From Tridacna crocea (lineage: Eukaryota; Mollusca; Bivalvia; Cardiida; Cardiidae), in assembly GCA_943736015.1 (NCBI GenBank), contig OX031063.1, forward strand, positions 33,882,172 to 33,946,171: a DNA stretch of 64,000 nt. Direction: 5' to 3'. The notes below the pieces were generated by a model that saw nothing but the letters and a program-made list of their open reading frames with translations, was not told where the DNA came from and did no database searches. Positions 1-11,518 of the stretch are shown here, piece after piece. How positions within the stretch are numbered: the first letter of the stretch is position 1; each line of letters opens with the position of its first letter. The position numbers and the translations under genes are program-made.

Positions 1-30
1 TTGAGACAAACACTTTACAACAACACAAAA

Positions 31-146
31 AGCTCATCCTGATACTCCCAAAGCCAGTTAATTTTCATTAAAAAAAAACCCAGTGGTCAAACACTATCCG
101 ACAACAAGAGAAATTAGAGATTTACTACGGCCCAGGTAGACACCGA
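31..146 (-). repeat. Dispersed repeat copy (partner at 10257-10366)
   Basis: Reverse-complemented, this stretch matches 10257-10366 (GGTGTCTACCTGGGC, GTAGTAAATCTCTAATTTCT, GGCTTTGGGAGT) at roughly 80 percent by eye. Nature unknown. Confidence 0.7.
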
Positions 147-149
147 TGG

Positions 150-335
150 GAAACACACATGGTTGGAAAAGGCAGAAATGCCTGTAAACAACATTTTCCC
201 AGCTTTACCTACAATGTTTAAATTCAACCCTGATATAGACAAATTTATTTTGGACCCATTGAATGTATCATCTGCAAATGTTTTCAATATTGTACAGTCT
301 TTTAATGACATGGTAAAGAGTTGAGGAAAATTTAT
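150..335 (+). mobile_element. MITE remnant, eroded
   Basis: A decayed core near 150-215 (ggcagaaatgcctg ... cattttccc) followed by a B arm with CTGCAAATGTTTTCAATATT and the end TGGTAAAGAGTTGA. Confidence 0.6.
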
Positions 336-346
336 CCTTAACGAAG

Positions 347-575
347 TTAACCCTTTACTACATAGATACTCATTTCTACGCATTGCTTGTAGGAGCCTTT
401 GGAAAACATTGCGGCAAAAGGTGAAATTGCTTGTGACGAGCAATTTCACCTTCTGACACAATTTTTTCTACATTATCAAAAGGTGTCATATACACATAAG
501 AAAAGGCTTCATCCTTGCTGTTATTTAGGGTCAATTAGAGAAATTAGAGAAATGCCTTATGGAGTAAAGGGTTAA
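347..575 (+). mobile_element. MITE subfamily D
   Basis: TTAA at both ends. The left arm has AGATACTCATTTCTACGCAT; the core has GTGGCAAAAGGTGAAATTGC-type halves (here GCGGCAAAAGG on the left, a decayed right half). Closely related to 41391-41620 and, inverted, 51889-52117. Confidence 0.8.
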
Positions 576-599
576 ATGATTTAATCCTGTACAACACAA

Positions 600-1011
600 T
601 CTTTATTTTGAAAACGCAGTACTGTACTGCAGAAGAGGGCTTTTAAAAACATTTTGGGAAAAGGAGGAAATGCTGGTTACCTGTATTTTCTCCTTGTCAC
701 AAAATGTTTGCTACCGTTTCAATGGCAGGTTTCGTTTAACCCACAGTTCTTGATTTTTTAGTTGCAAACTTAATGCTTTCAATTAACTCTTTACCACACA
801 AGAAAATTTTAGACTGGTCCAAATTGAAAGCATTTGCAGACGACAAAATAAAGGTGATTGAAAAATTGAAATTTGTTCTGGGAAGAGTAGAAAACACTAT
901 AGGAAAAGGAGAAAATGCTGGTTACCAGCATTTTCTCCTTTTCCTACAGTGTTTTCAAAAGGCTTCTTTCCCAGGGGCTTCAAAAGTAGGGATTGTGTGG
1001 TAATGGGTTAA
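600..1011 (-). mobile_element. Eroded MITE followed by a good B-A copy (783-1011)
   Basis: 600-782 is a weathered copy with a damaged core (655-710). The adjacent copy 783-1011 is intact with TTAA at both ends, B arm left, core with central GGTTACC and near-complete self-complementarity (one arm GGGA changed to AGGA, matched by TCCT on the other). Confidence 0.85.
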
Positions 1012-1800
1012 AGAAATTAGACCAGGCTAACAATTTTGTCACATGGTAAAGAGTCAAATTCTATTGGTAAAGTGTTATATTCTATATTTAGTTACAAATG
1101 ATGTAATAATGGGAACTTAGATTATGGCCAAATACATTGTTTTAGGATGTTCATTACTAAAGTTATGTCTTGATGGGAAAATTTTGTACGCATTTTTTTA
1201 CTCATCCATCATAATTTTACATCCTGAAGCCTCTATTACATGTATATCAATTTAACTTTTTCTCAAAGCCCCCTGACAAGAACCAGTTTCCAGTAGTAAG
1301 AGGTTACTGATTCAAGTCCCAGGTTTGGGTAATTTTTTTCCATTTTGATAGTAATTGCACCAGAATTCATCTCTCGCCACTGATTACTGTTTGGACAACA
1401 GTCGCCTGTGCAAGTGACCAGGAATTTCCGACATGTATTAATGGTTGCTGAACACCAAAAATGGTGCTAAACAAGGAGATTCTAGCTCTACCATTTGTTT
1501 TTATACTTCATTAATGATATAAATGAAAACTTTGAACAAAACAATTATTCAAGCTAAACGGTGAAAATTTATTCATACTGTTTTTTGCACATGGAGCAGT
1601 CCTATTCGCTCATTCACCCTCAGTCTTACAATCACTCCTAAATAAGTAACAAAACTATTGTCAATCTTGTGGGTTGAAAATCAATAGGAACAAAACAAAA
1701 ATAAAGAATAAAGATTTTTGAATTAGGATGACACTCAAAGTATGATTCAGGTGTTTACGTAACTTCATTTTTACCTCGCAATTTTTCATCTAGATTAACC
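1012..1800. other. Non-coding stretch with possible SINE fragment
   Basis: No exon seen. 1267-1485 has a box B-like GATTCAAGTCCC followed by a SINE-like body (CCTGTGCAAGTGACCAGGAA). It may be a 5'-truncated SINE, but without a second copy in the window this is weak. Confidence 0.35.
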
Positions 1801-1960
1801 TTAGGAAGAAGGTCTTTGAAAACTTTGTTGTTAAACAGCATTTTCTCCTTTTCCCACAATATTTTCCAACCTATCGATGATAAATCCAATCATATGAGCC
1901 TCATTTTACTTGTAGTCTGCAATTAATGCTTTCAATTTAGACAAGTCTGAATTCTTCTGG
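1800..1960 (+). mobile_element. MITE right half, cut by inverted-repeat element
   Basis: Remnant core (cagcattttctccttttccc) and B arm ending CAATTTAGACAAGTCTGAA. The expected TTTGGTAAAGAGTTAA tip is missing; a 194-bp inverted-repeat element begins at 1961. Confidence 0.65.
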
Positions 1961-2154
1961 GTCCATATTCACCAACCATTCTTAAGAACGTTCTTTGTCT
2001 TATTCTTCAAGATTTTCTGACAGTGAAAGTAACCGAACTTCTGATTGGCTAAACCATATGGTTTAGCCAATCAGAAGTTTGGTTACTTTCACACTGACGA
2101 AATTCTGAAGACTAAGACTAAGAATGTTCTTGAGAATGGTTGGTGAATATGGAC
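1961..2154. mobile_element. 194-bp inverted-repeat element
   Basis: Starts GTCCATATTCACCAACCATT and ends with its reverse complement. Its centre is a perfect hairpin around AACCATATGGTT, with arms CTTCTGATTGGCTAAACCAT. Exactly the same length as the copy at 51331-51524. Confidence 0.85.
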
Positions 2155-2160
2155 CCAGGT

Positions 2161-2342
2161 CTGGCATTATCTCCCGCTAGATGGAATGCATTCTACAAAT
2201 ACTCATCAATCTAATTTGGGCATACCCAGGGTACAGAACTGGACTACTTTTCTACGTGATAACCGTTACTTTGAATTTCAAACTGAAATAAACGTTTACT
2301 CAACAAAAAGGTACCTGGTGCAATTCATTCAGCTATGATCAG
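2161..2342 (+). repeat. Dispersed repeat (inverted partner at 16852-17042)
   Basis: Shares blocks with the reverse complement of 16852-17042: CTAGATGG, ATTCTACAAAT, GTTACTTTGAATTTC, TTTACTCAA and ACCTGGTGC. About 75 percent similar by eye. No terminal repeats noticed. Confidence 0.7.
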
Positions 2343-2621
2343 CAGTGTAGAGAAATCTGGAGCTGAAACAGGCCTTATTTCTCCTCAAACGTATTGATAA
2401 AAGCCATTTTCTCCATTGCTACTGTACAGTGCATATTATTTACATAAAAAGCCCCCCAAGCCCGCCCCCCCCTCCCCAGTATCGGGGAGAGTGATGCGTT
2501 ATATGAGACAGGTCAAATCTTCGAAAAAATATGACATGCGCATACAATATCTGGTCTGGTACAGAGCTTGTACAGTGGTAATACAACTGAAAGCAAACAC
2601 AGGTCAACTGTTTACTATAAA

Positions 2622-2782
2622 TTAAAATCTTAGACTAGTCTAAATCGAAAGCAATGTGACTCAAAAAATGAACTTTTTCCTGGTAAGGGTTACCAGCATA
2701 AATTTCTCCTTTTCCCACAAGGTTTTCAAAAGGCTTCTTTCTCAGACTCGTAAAACCCCGGGATTGTTTGGTAAAGAGTTAA
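2622..2782 (-). mobile_element. MITE, left core half deleted
   Basis: TTAA at both ends. B arm GACTAGTCTAAATCGAAAGC, then only one core half (ttctccttttcccacaaggt), then A arm and TTTGGTAAAGAGTTAA. Confidence 0.75.
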
Positions 2783-3498
2783 AACACTGACCTGCATAGT
2801 TTTTCACTGGCCTTCACATGATTACAAGTTCAAAAGGTAAAAGGCAGAATTTTTGATAATTTTCAGGCTCTATGATTTGAATTATTGATGATTATTTTCA
2901 TCATCTCTTTGATATTTTCAAGGGATCATTCTCAACATGCAAAGGTAACCCAGTTACAATGATTGATTGGTTGTGATTTCACATGTCTAATTTTAACTCT
3001 TTTTACGAAACATTATCCTATAGTAGTAATGCACCTTAGGAAAGATTATCATTGAAATATTGTGGGAAAAGAAGAAAATGCTGGAAACCAGGCTAATCAG
3101 AGATGGCACTTTACATCTACTTTTGTTCTTCAGTAGACTTGCACAAGACTGAAAAATACATGAAAGCGGAGAGTGTTGTTTGCATGCACTGTCAGACTGT
3201 CCAGATTGATCTGAAACAACACTTTACGCATCTGTGTGAATGCCTCTTTCTTGTGTGGCGGTTCATATAGTATTATTTGGTGCCAGAAAAGGGTTTACCC
3301 TAATCCAGGTAAATAAGGGAAATGAAACTTTCAAATCTATAGTAAAAACGCAAATTCTGCCATTTCCAAAGAATTTTTTGGGGAAAAATATTTCCCCTTT
3401 AGACAGTCTAGATTCTAGATCAGACTGTATGTTCTGTGCTCTCTGATCTTGGTCGTCCCAGTTGGCAAAATGTCCTTGAGTGGCATCTAGTTACCTAA

Positions 3499-5125
3499 AG
3501 GCCATGTCACACAGCCATTGACGAATAAATTTTGCATGATTTACGCATAAAAATTGAAAAATCTGGATTTGTATGCGGCGTTAATAGAAAAGTTGGTGGT
3601 TATACGAGAAATTTTGACAGATGAATCATGCAATAATGCACAAAAACTATGTATAAACTACGCATGAAACAGGAATAAACTGCGCAAAGAACATGCATAT
3701 CCATGGAAAAGCCAATTTTCTAGAGAATGAAACACACGTAATCACAAAAGAAATTTTGTATGACTTACGCATGATTTCTGTAAAGCATGAATGAATAGCA
3801 CGCGTACAGATTGCTGTTGTTGTAGATGTGCGCATCAGAGGAGGAACCTTTCTCAGAAACACACAAACTTGTAATCGGAGAAGATCTTGGCAAACAATAT
3901 GATACCAAAGAACCCCTTGTAGTTGTAGTATTCTGACCCAGAATCAGGTGGAGCCTTGCATGCTTCCCCTCGAATGGCCCTGATCGTATGGGGAAAGTTC
4001 CAACGCTTGTACCATTCATCAGCCATTTGTCTCTAGCCTTCCCCAGTGGTTGGTGATGTCATCTGCTTGTCAAGGTTCCAAGATGGCCTGACAGACTTCT
4101 CGAACCACCAAGCTGATAGTGTTGTGCGGCACCCTCCATGCATACTGTATGTCCTTATACCTAGCACCAGAGGCAAGGTGGCATACGGTCAGTGCCACTT
4201 TGAGTCCAGGATCAAGGACTGGTTGCCAGTTCATGTTCTGTTTCGTTATTCTTGGGGTAAGCCTCTCCGCAATCATATGCATGACGTTATGGAAGGATCT
4301 TTGATCTTCATTTCTCATCTCCATAATCAATCTTTCGTTGATCCCAAGTTCAAATCTTCTTCCAATCCAAGGCCTTACCCAGGCTAATCTGTATCCTCTC
4401 CCACGCCTTCTTCTTCTCCTCTTGTTCAGGATCTGCTGGACCAGTTGTTTGTTGTGCTACTGAAGGAGGAAGGCAAGAACTTCTCTGCATTTGGGGTTCA
4501 TGGTCTCCTCTCTTGGATGTCATATGACAGAGATGTCACTTCATGGTCGACTTGATGGAGACTGATGCAGCCGTCTGAAATCGGCCAATTTATATACCCT
4601 GTCCCCATACATGTTTCTTGCGTGAAGCATGCGTGATTCTAGCATAAATCTAAAGTACATGTAGTTTATCTGTTTTTATAAATGATCCATGTGTAATGTG
4701 CATAATTCTTAGCGGTATACATAAAATATGAGTGATACATCTGCAATACATGAGTGTTATATCCGTGAAAGGTTCGTTAGGCATGTGGATATACATGGAA
4801 TGATCGTGAAAATTGCCAACTTTGCGTAACAATCTTGTATGTATCTCGCACATATGCGTATGAATTACGCATGAATTACGTAAGAAGTACTGAAAACTAT
4901 GTAAATTATACGTGGATCGAACAGTCGAACACTTTTGTGCAGCTCAAAACCGTTTTCGTGTATGTCCACATAAGCTCACCCTTGATTCCACACGCTGCAC
5001 ACAGAGACAAATGAAATGAGCATGAAAAACATATGAATTATGTATATCGTGCATGTATTGCGTATCTTCGAAATGCCTCAAATTTTATACTTAGTGTATG
5101 CGTAAGTTCTGTGTGACACGGCCAT
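3499..5125 (-). mobile_element. Decayed PIF/Harbinger transposon
   Basis: The ends carry imperfect inverted repeats: GGCCATGTCACACAG at the left and, reverse-complemented, ATGGCCGTGTCACACAG at the right. Both flanks repeat TACGCAT/ACGCATGAATTACG motifs many times, as in elements with subterminal transposase-binding repeats. The minus strand between about 4456 and 3780 holds a broken transposase. No clean target-site duplication was identified. The element is too short for an autonomous copy and lacks the usual Myb-like second gene. Confidence 0.8.
3765..4456 (-). pseudogene. HARBI1-like transposase fragment
   Basis: Read on the minus strand from about 4456 to 4060, one frame gives LAWVRPWIGRRFELGINERL, then DPGLKVALTVCHLASGARYK and VPHNTISLVVREVCQAI, the hallmark N-terminal half of DDE_4/Harbinger transposases. 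A stop follows at about 4055. After a frame shift, 4019-3765 gives EGKHARL and EKGSSSDAHIYNNSNL, matching the family's GAIDGKH and GSxSDAxIFNxS motifs. The first catalytic Asp appears replaced by Glu and the final catalytic Glu region is absent, so it is non-functional. An in-frame stop also lies near 4468, just before the readable segment. Confidence 0.85.
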
Positions 5126-5155
5126 AGGGGTTCAGTTCTTCTTGGTACATGTACT

Positions 5156-5385
5156 TTAACCCATTACCACACAATCCCTACTTTTGACGCCCCTGAAAAA
5201 GGAAGGCTTTAGAAAACATTGTGGGAAAAGGAGAAAATGCTGGTAACCAGCATTTTCTCCTTTTCCCACAATGTTTTCTACCCTTCACTAAACAAATTTC
5301 AAATTTTCAGTCACTTTTATTTTGTCGTCTGCAAATGCTTTCAATTTGGACAAGCCTAAAATATTGTTGTTTGGTAATGAGTTAA
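5156..5385 (+). mobile_element. Palindromic TTAA MITE (archetype, A-B)
   Basis: Type copy of the dominant family. It runs TTAA to TTAA (230 bp). Terminal repeats begin CCCATTACCA (left) and, reverse-complemented, CTCATTACCA (right). The A arm contains CCCTACTTTTGACG and the B arm CTTTCAATTTGGACAAGC. The core 5213-5277 is a perfect 65-nt palindrome (TGTGGGAAAAGGAGAAAATG on one side) broken only by the central A of GGTAACC. TTAA flanks and CCYTTTAC-like tips suggest piggyBac-type mobilisation; no coding capacity. Confidence 0.9.
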
Positions 5386-6106
5386 TCCTGTACGAGATGA
5401 CGGAACTGTAGACTTGCGATACTGAAAACATTTGCAGACAATAAATCCAGTGTGGATCAAAATGATTATGTAGAGTGGAATACATTATGGGAAAAGGAGA
5501 AAATACTGGTAAACAGCTTTACAGCATTTTCTACTTTTTTCCCAATGTTTTCAAAGGTTCTCTTTTTCAGGTTTGTTATGCATGAGACAGTCTTCTAAAG
5601 ATCTAAAGGTTAGGAAATAGAGCTTAGAGATCAATAGTGTGGGTGTAAAATTACAAATAAATCAGTTTGTATGGTCCCACAAATCATTAGGCTGATTAAA
5701 ATTTTATGAATGGAAGATAGAACAAGCTGAAGAAATAAGTTATTTCTTTCACATCATATGTTTTCTTGTCCTAGAGGTAGAAAAACAAGATTTTACTCTT
5801 CATCAGAGTCTGACAATGGAGTAGGGGGGGAGGGGTGTTTTCAAGCAATGTAACATCAAAGAAATACAATTTCTGATTAGCTAAACTAAAACATTGATTG
5901 CAAAAGAAGTTCTACAAATTCTACATATCACTATAGATGATTGTGTCCTTGAAACCCTATAGATACATAATGTATTTACAGACAGAGGGTAAACAGATAC
6001 AGTTAAAAATTGATCATGTGTAGAATCTGGTCAGCTGTGTAAATGCAGATAAAAAAGTCTTGATAAGGTATATGGGATAAAGAAACTGAGGAGATTTAAT
6101 GTCAAT

Positions 6107-6335
6107 TTAACTTGTTACCATACGACATTGTTTTAGGCTTGTCTAAATCGAAAGCATTTGCAGACGACAAAATGAAAGTGACTGAAAATTTGAAATTTGT
6201 TTTATGAAAGGTAGAAAACAGTGAGGGAAAAGGAGAAAATGCTGGTTACCAGCATTTTCTCCTTTTCCCACAATGTATTCTAAAGGTTTCTTTCTAAGGG
6301 TCGTCAAAAGTAGGGATTGTGTGGTCAAGGGTTAA
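6107..6335 (-). mobile_element. MITE, B-A
   Basis: TTAA-bounded, 229 bp, core with GGTTACC centre and nearly perfect arms. Confidence 0.85.
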
Positions 6336-6523
6336 ACAACCACAGTGATGCTTTCAATTAGTCTTCAGAGACTGAAATACATTTCTTATCCATTGTAATC
6401 TCTGAAACCTTGCAACGGTCAGCAGCAATATTTGGCATGAAGGTACAAGAATGATTATAGTTTCATAACGTAAAGATGAAATTGCTAAAAAAAACTAGAT
6501 GAAAGCAAGTAAAGATATATCCT

Positions 6524-6749
6524 TTAACCTCTTACCACACTATCCTGTATGTGTTTTCATGGTCCTTGGAGAAGAGCATTTTGAAACTTTTTTTTTTTGA
6601 AAAGAAGAAAGTGCTGGTAACTGATGTCTTCTCCTTTTCCCACATTGTTTTCTACCTATTCTACAAATACATTAAACCGTTTCAGCTCTTTTCAACTTGT
6701 TGTCTGCAAGTTTTCAATTTGGACATGTCAAAAATTGGTATAGAGTTAA
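6524..6749 (+). mobile_element. MITE, A-B, decayed core
   Basis: TTAA-bounded. The left core half has been overwritten by a T tract (6589-6598); the right half CTTCTCCTTTTCCCACATTG remains. Confidence 0.75.
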
Positions 6750-7205
6750 ATTGTTGATCAAGCCTTGGTGTGTATGGTTTGGTTTCAAAGCTAAAAAAAA
6801 AAATCCCCCACATATAATAAGATTCAAACTTGAAGGGGCAATTAATTGCTCTATCCGTATACTACTGTCACCCTCATATCTAATATAGGGTCATAAGAAG
6901 TAATATATTAAGTCATGTAATTTGTCCAATAATTGGTCAAAATATTCGAGTAATGGCTTTCTTTTCATAAACATAAACATAATTTTTATGCTTCAGTAAG
7001 CAAATAAAGTCTTTTGATTGACTGAGCAAATGTCTTTTCACATTGATAAATCGTGACCACTATAATTTCTTAAATGGAGCGTAAATTTGAATATTTGTAC
7101 AATCTGTTTATGTATTACAGGAGTGGGTGGGTAACTGGCCCTTAGTCAAAGGTGTTAAATAAAAACACCCCATAAAATGTCAGTTTCAACTATATAGTTG
7201 TATAC

Positions 7206-7457
7206 TTGGGTGTGCGTTCGTTTCCCATGGCTGGCCATCTAAAATTACTAATAGTCTTTCGGTTGAGACAGTAAACTGAAGTCCTGTGTGTTGAAGCTGT
7301 ACACCGAGCATGTTAAAGATCCAGGCATAACTTAGGATGGGTTTCGTCATGTATCTGCACTATCCTCCGTAACACTTGAAACTAACAGTCTTCAGGGGGC
7401 ATAGCCCCTAGGGGAAACTGGTGGTGACGATAAATAATAACAAATTCAATCAATCAG
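7206..7457 (+). mobile_element. SINE, 5'-truncated, with target-site duplication
   Basis: Flanked by TAGTTGTATAC at 7195-7205 and 7458-7468. The body contains CATGGCTGGCCATC, AATAGTCTTTCGG and GATAAATAATAAC with an AATCAATC tail, shared with the SINEs at 32817 and 36901. Only the end of the tRNA-like head (box B region) is retained. Confidence 0.85.
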
Positions 7458-7846
7458 TAGTTGTATACATAGACTATGTAGATCAAGAAGTGTTTTTGTA
7501 AGATTCTGGCCAAAATGGCCCTCTCAAGAAATGCAGTGATTCATATTCTATAGTCTATACTTTGACTAGTAACCAGTTGTTAATGTGTTAAGATTTCATT
7601 TTTCAACAAAAAGAATTAAGAACAAAAATAAGAAAAATAGGCAATATATCAGCTCTGCCGAGGTTACTTTACATCATTTCTCTTCAAATTTAGCCACAAA
7701 ATAGTTTCAGTATTTATATACCCTTGTACATCTTATGCCGTATCTTTTTTACTCAATATTAGACTGCATGCTGAGTGTCCTGTCTGCTTAATAATATGGT
7801 CTGTGCTATGTGAAAACTTAAGTCACACATAGCACTGTTTAGGGAT

Positions 7847-8081
7847 TTAACCTATTACCACACAGTCCCAACTTTTGAGACCCTGAGAAAGAAGCCTGTA
7901 GAAAACATTGTGGGGAAAAGGACAAAATGCTGGTTACCAGCATTTTCTTCTTTTCCCACAATGTTTTCTACCCTTCACATAACAAATTTCACAATTTTCA
8001 GTCAGTTTTATTTTGTTGTCAGCGAATGCTTTCGATTTGGACAAGCTTAAAATGTTAAATTATTGTTTGGTAATGAGTTAA
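7847..8081 (+). mobile_element. MITE, A-B
   Basis: TTAA-bounded, core with one extra G on the left (GTGGGGAAAAGG) and TTCTTC for TCTCC on the right. Confidence 0.85.
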
Positions 8082-8770
8082 AGTATCCTAAAGATTATGG
8101 TGATAGCAAATATAATTTTGTACTATTTTAAGGATACCCAGTCATGAAAAAGTTCATGATCTGGATTGGGTTTTTTTGTCATAAAGTCACCAATAATAAT
8201 GTATAATTATGACAACCTCACCTGTATCATTTTCACAATCTATCAAATGAAAATAGCTTGTTTATTGAAGTGTAATGTATGTAATGACCCTGGGGAAGAT
8301 AAATTTGTGAAAAAAGCAGAGAAAATGCTGGTAACTAGTATTTTCTCCTTTCCTATGGTCATATTTACCTTTTCACAGACAGTTGCATAGTCTGGAGTTG
8401 CATTTGTCATTTGGACTAATTCAAAATTCTGTTTTCTGGTCCAGGGTACCTTTGATTTGTTCATAGCAAAACATTGTTTCTCAATTGATGTAAAATAAAT
8501 ATGTTTAAACTAAAATATTGTAATTTAGTCAAAATGACTGAAAATCAACTTTAACTAAGTTTGCTATCGACCATACATTGTTGTACTGGTACATAAAACA
8601 CTCATCTAGGGAATGCTCTAAAAAAAAATTGACTTTCAAAATTTTACAGTAACGTGGTGGCTCTTGGTACAGACACAATCCTTTGACATTCACAGTAAGC
8701 TTAAAAAGGACTTGCCATTGTTTTGTAGGGGAATTGGGGTTGGGATTCAGACTCCCCAAAGAAATACTTT

Positions 8771-9034
8771 TTAATTTTTTTACCACTCAGTCGCAACTTT
8801 TAACGACACTGAGAAAGAAGCCTTTTGAAAACATTGTGGGAAAAGGAGAAAATGCTGGTAACCAGCATTTTCTCCTTTCCCCTGAATGATTTCTTCCCTG
8901 CTGGAAACAAATTTCAATTTTTTGAGTTTCATTTATTTTGTTGTCTGTAAATGCTTTCAATTTGGACAGGGATTTTATATATATGATCTCTGATTTGGAC
9001 CAGTCTAAAGTTTTGTCATTTGGTAAAGAATTAA
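8771..9034 (+). mobile_element. MITE, A-B, with duplicated B tip
   Basis: TTAA-bounded, 264 bp. The extra length is a second partial copy of the B-arm segment: CAATTTGGACAGG is followed by GATTTGGACCAGTC, separated by a short TA repeat. Confidence 0.8.
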
Positions 9035-9413
9035 GAACTTTGTAGATGGGGATTCTTATGTATTTTGAGACCTGTTTTTGAACAAACTAAAAGTGGTGAT
9101 ACTGGACAATACCATTTCTAACTGAAAAACTGTTCCTGCCATAGCAGGATGGGCAGGATGTATTGGAATAGCTATGACAGACTTGTACTAGGAGAGAATC
9201 TATCAAAAAAGATTACCTAAACAATCTATTTATATAATGATAATCGATCACATGTATGCCATTATCAATAAACCAATCATTAGATCATTTAATGACACAA
9301 TTCATCACAGTCAATTATCAGTATATTACATAAACTGTCTTTTCTACCGAAATCAAATGCCCATAAATCCAAAACAGAATTGCATAAAGTCTGACAGGTT
9401 TAATATTGTATAT

Positions 9414-9864
9414 TAGACAACAAGATTTTAGCCTTGTCCAAATTGAATACAGTTGCAGATGACAATTTCAATCTAGATCGAATGCTATAATTGTTCTTTG
9501 ATAGAGAAAAAATTATTGCGGGAATAGGTGAAAATGCTGGTTACCAGCATTTTCTCCTTTACCCACAATTTTTTCACAAGGCTCCTTTCCTTGGGGCATC
9601 AAAACTTGTCACTGTGTGGTAAAGGGTTAGTAACCCTTTATCATATGATAATGTGTTTTCAATACCGGTGGAAAAAGCCTTTTGAAACATTGCGGAAAAA
9701 GAAAATGCTAGTGACCATCATTTTCCTCTCTCTTTTTATGCAATGTTTTCTACCCTTTGAAAGACAGATCTCATTAATGAAATCAAATGCACTTTATGCT
9801 TTACATTTGGACTAAAAAATTGTAAAAGTCTAACAAAATTGTTGTGTGCATGGCGAAGAATTAA
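9414..9864. mobile_element. Two adjoining MITEs
   Basis: 9414-9630 is B-left with a good core (AGGTGAAAATGCTGG) and a GGGTTAG end. 9630-9864 is A-left, more decayed, ending GAATTAAG. They share the junction. Confidence 0.7.
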
Positions 9865-10020
9865 GTCTTTACTTAAAGGTGGGTATTTAGAATTTTTACA
9901 TCTCACCAAATCAAAAAAAATATATATCACTGAAATTCATATGAAAAAATAATACAAATCATCAATAATTAAGATTCATGAAATTACAAAATAAAATTTT
10001 TTTGATGGTATTCCCTTAAA

Positions 10021-10256
10021 AGGCTACGTAGCCACTTAAGATATTTTTAGATTTCGCGCCAAAAATCAATAATGCATTTCGGGAATGCCTAGTGACTGGC
10101 ACGTGACTCATAACACTTTAATTCCATTACATAACAAACATATAATAATTATTTTCCATAAAGTCTTCTTCAAACGGTATGTTTGAAACTTCGTCTGTGT
10201 ATACCTGTTTGTAAATGAGCGAATTGATAATCTAAAAATAGAACGTGTATCCCCTT
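10021..10256. other. Non-repeat stretch with E2F-like site
   Basis: No exon recognised. TTTCGCGCCAAAA (10052-10064) matches the E2F consensus and is followed by CACGTGACTCA (E-box plus AP-1-like, 10101-10111). Might be regulatory or belong to the repeat that begins at 10257. Confidence 0.3.
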
Positions 10257-10366
10257 GGTGTCTACCTGGGCTGTAGTAAATCTCTAATTTCTCGTGTTGT
10301 TGGACGGTGTTCGACTACTGGGGTTTTATGATTGAAAATTAAAAGGCTTTGGGAGTGTAAGGATGA
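10257..10366 (+). repeat. Dispersed repeat copy (partner at 31-146)
   Basis: Inverted relative to the copy at the window start; the two were compared block by block. Confidence 0.7.
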
Positions 10367-10424
10367 TTTTTTTGCATTTTTGTACAATTTTCGTCCCAAG
10401 ACCTGAAGGGCCACCTTTAAAACT

Positions 10425-10605
10425 ACAAAATTTTAGACTTGTCCAAATTGAAAGCATTAAATTGAATATGGCGCAAAAATTAAAACTAAAAACTAAAATT
10501 TGTTTTGGTAAGGGTAGAAAACATTGTAGAAAAAGGAGAAAATACTGGTTACAGCCCAGAGAAAGAAGCCTTCCAAAAGCAGGATGGGAAAATATAAATG
10601 CAACT
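10425..10605 (-). mobile_element. MITE, truncated
   Basis: B arm (TTTTAGACTTGTCCAAATTG) and left core half AGAAAACATTGTAGAAAAAG; the right half and A tip are largely lost after 10560. Confidence 0.65.
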
Positions 10606-10902
10606 AAATACATAAATACAGTCATGACTTGTGAAAACCTTGTGCCACAGGTACAGATAGCTTAAGTTTGTCTCAAAATGATAGTGTCTGACAAAAGGAA
10701 ATGTCATTCAATACAAACATTTATTTCTCCCTTTGCTACAATGTTTCTCAAAAGTCAATTGCTGCAAGACTACAGTAATCTTCTGGCTGCTGTGACTACT
10801 GCAACTACTGCGGGTATGTCTATGTCTGCACAAAGTCGAAGTATTCATTTGGCAGAGGGAGTTTTTGCACTTTTGCTCATGAGTAAACAAAATGTTTTCC
10901 GC

Positions 10903-11134
10903 TTAACCCATTAGCACACAATGATCCTGAGTTTTAAAGACCCTGTATGAGAAGGCTTTTGAAAACATTGTGGGAAAAGGAAAAAATGCTGGTAACCAGC
11001 ATTTTCTCCTTCTCCCACAATGTTTTCTTCCCCATCCAAAACAAAAATCATCAGTTCAGTTATGTTTATTTTGTCGTCTGCAAATCCTTTCAATTTGGAA
11101 CAGTCTAATTTTTTGTAGCTGTGTAAAGAGTTAA
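10903..11134 (+). mobile_element. MITE, A-B
   Basis: TTAA-bounded, 232 bp, near-perfect core with GGTAACC. Confidence 0.87.
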
Positions 11135-11518
11135 GTATTGTCAAAAGGTGCCAGCTTGAAAGATTGGATGAGCAGTGAATATCGTTTCTTGTGTCACACT
11201 GTATTTTCTTTATGCTAAGCACTGCATAAATGTATGACAAATTATGTCTACAGGGCATGATATAAACTTATATAGCTATATAAAAATAAAGTAAAACTGT
11301 TTTGCCTAAATTAATGTAATAATTCTGTACCAAACAGTCCTGTGTGTTTCGCTGTCCTGAGGTGTTGTTAATGCTTTAGGAATCATGGGAAACGGAGGGG
11401 GACAATTGCTGATAATTGGCATTTATGCAGACAGTGTTCATCTTCAATCAGTCTGTACCTTGTTTGATGTCTCAGATCTCGATCAACAGTGTAAAGGAAT
11501 TAAAGCAAGGAAGTTGTT

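Noticed and set aside
901-960. Recurring reading frames with GKGENAGYQHFLLFPQCF or EKMLVTSIFSFSHNVF
   Set aside because: These are translations of the MITE core palindrome in different frames. They recur on both strands because the DNA is self-complementary; no conserved protein is implied.
4046-4387. 113-codon + strand reading frame
   Set aside because: Antisense shadow of the Harbinger transposase fragment, which is clearly recognisable on the minus strand.
10678-10914. Possible upstream lipoxygenase exon
   Set aside because: No PLAT or LOX similarity, no convincing splice sites; the frame overlaps repeat sequence.
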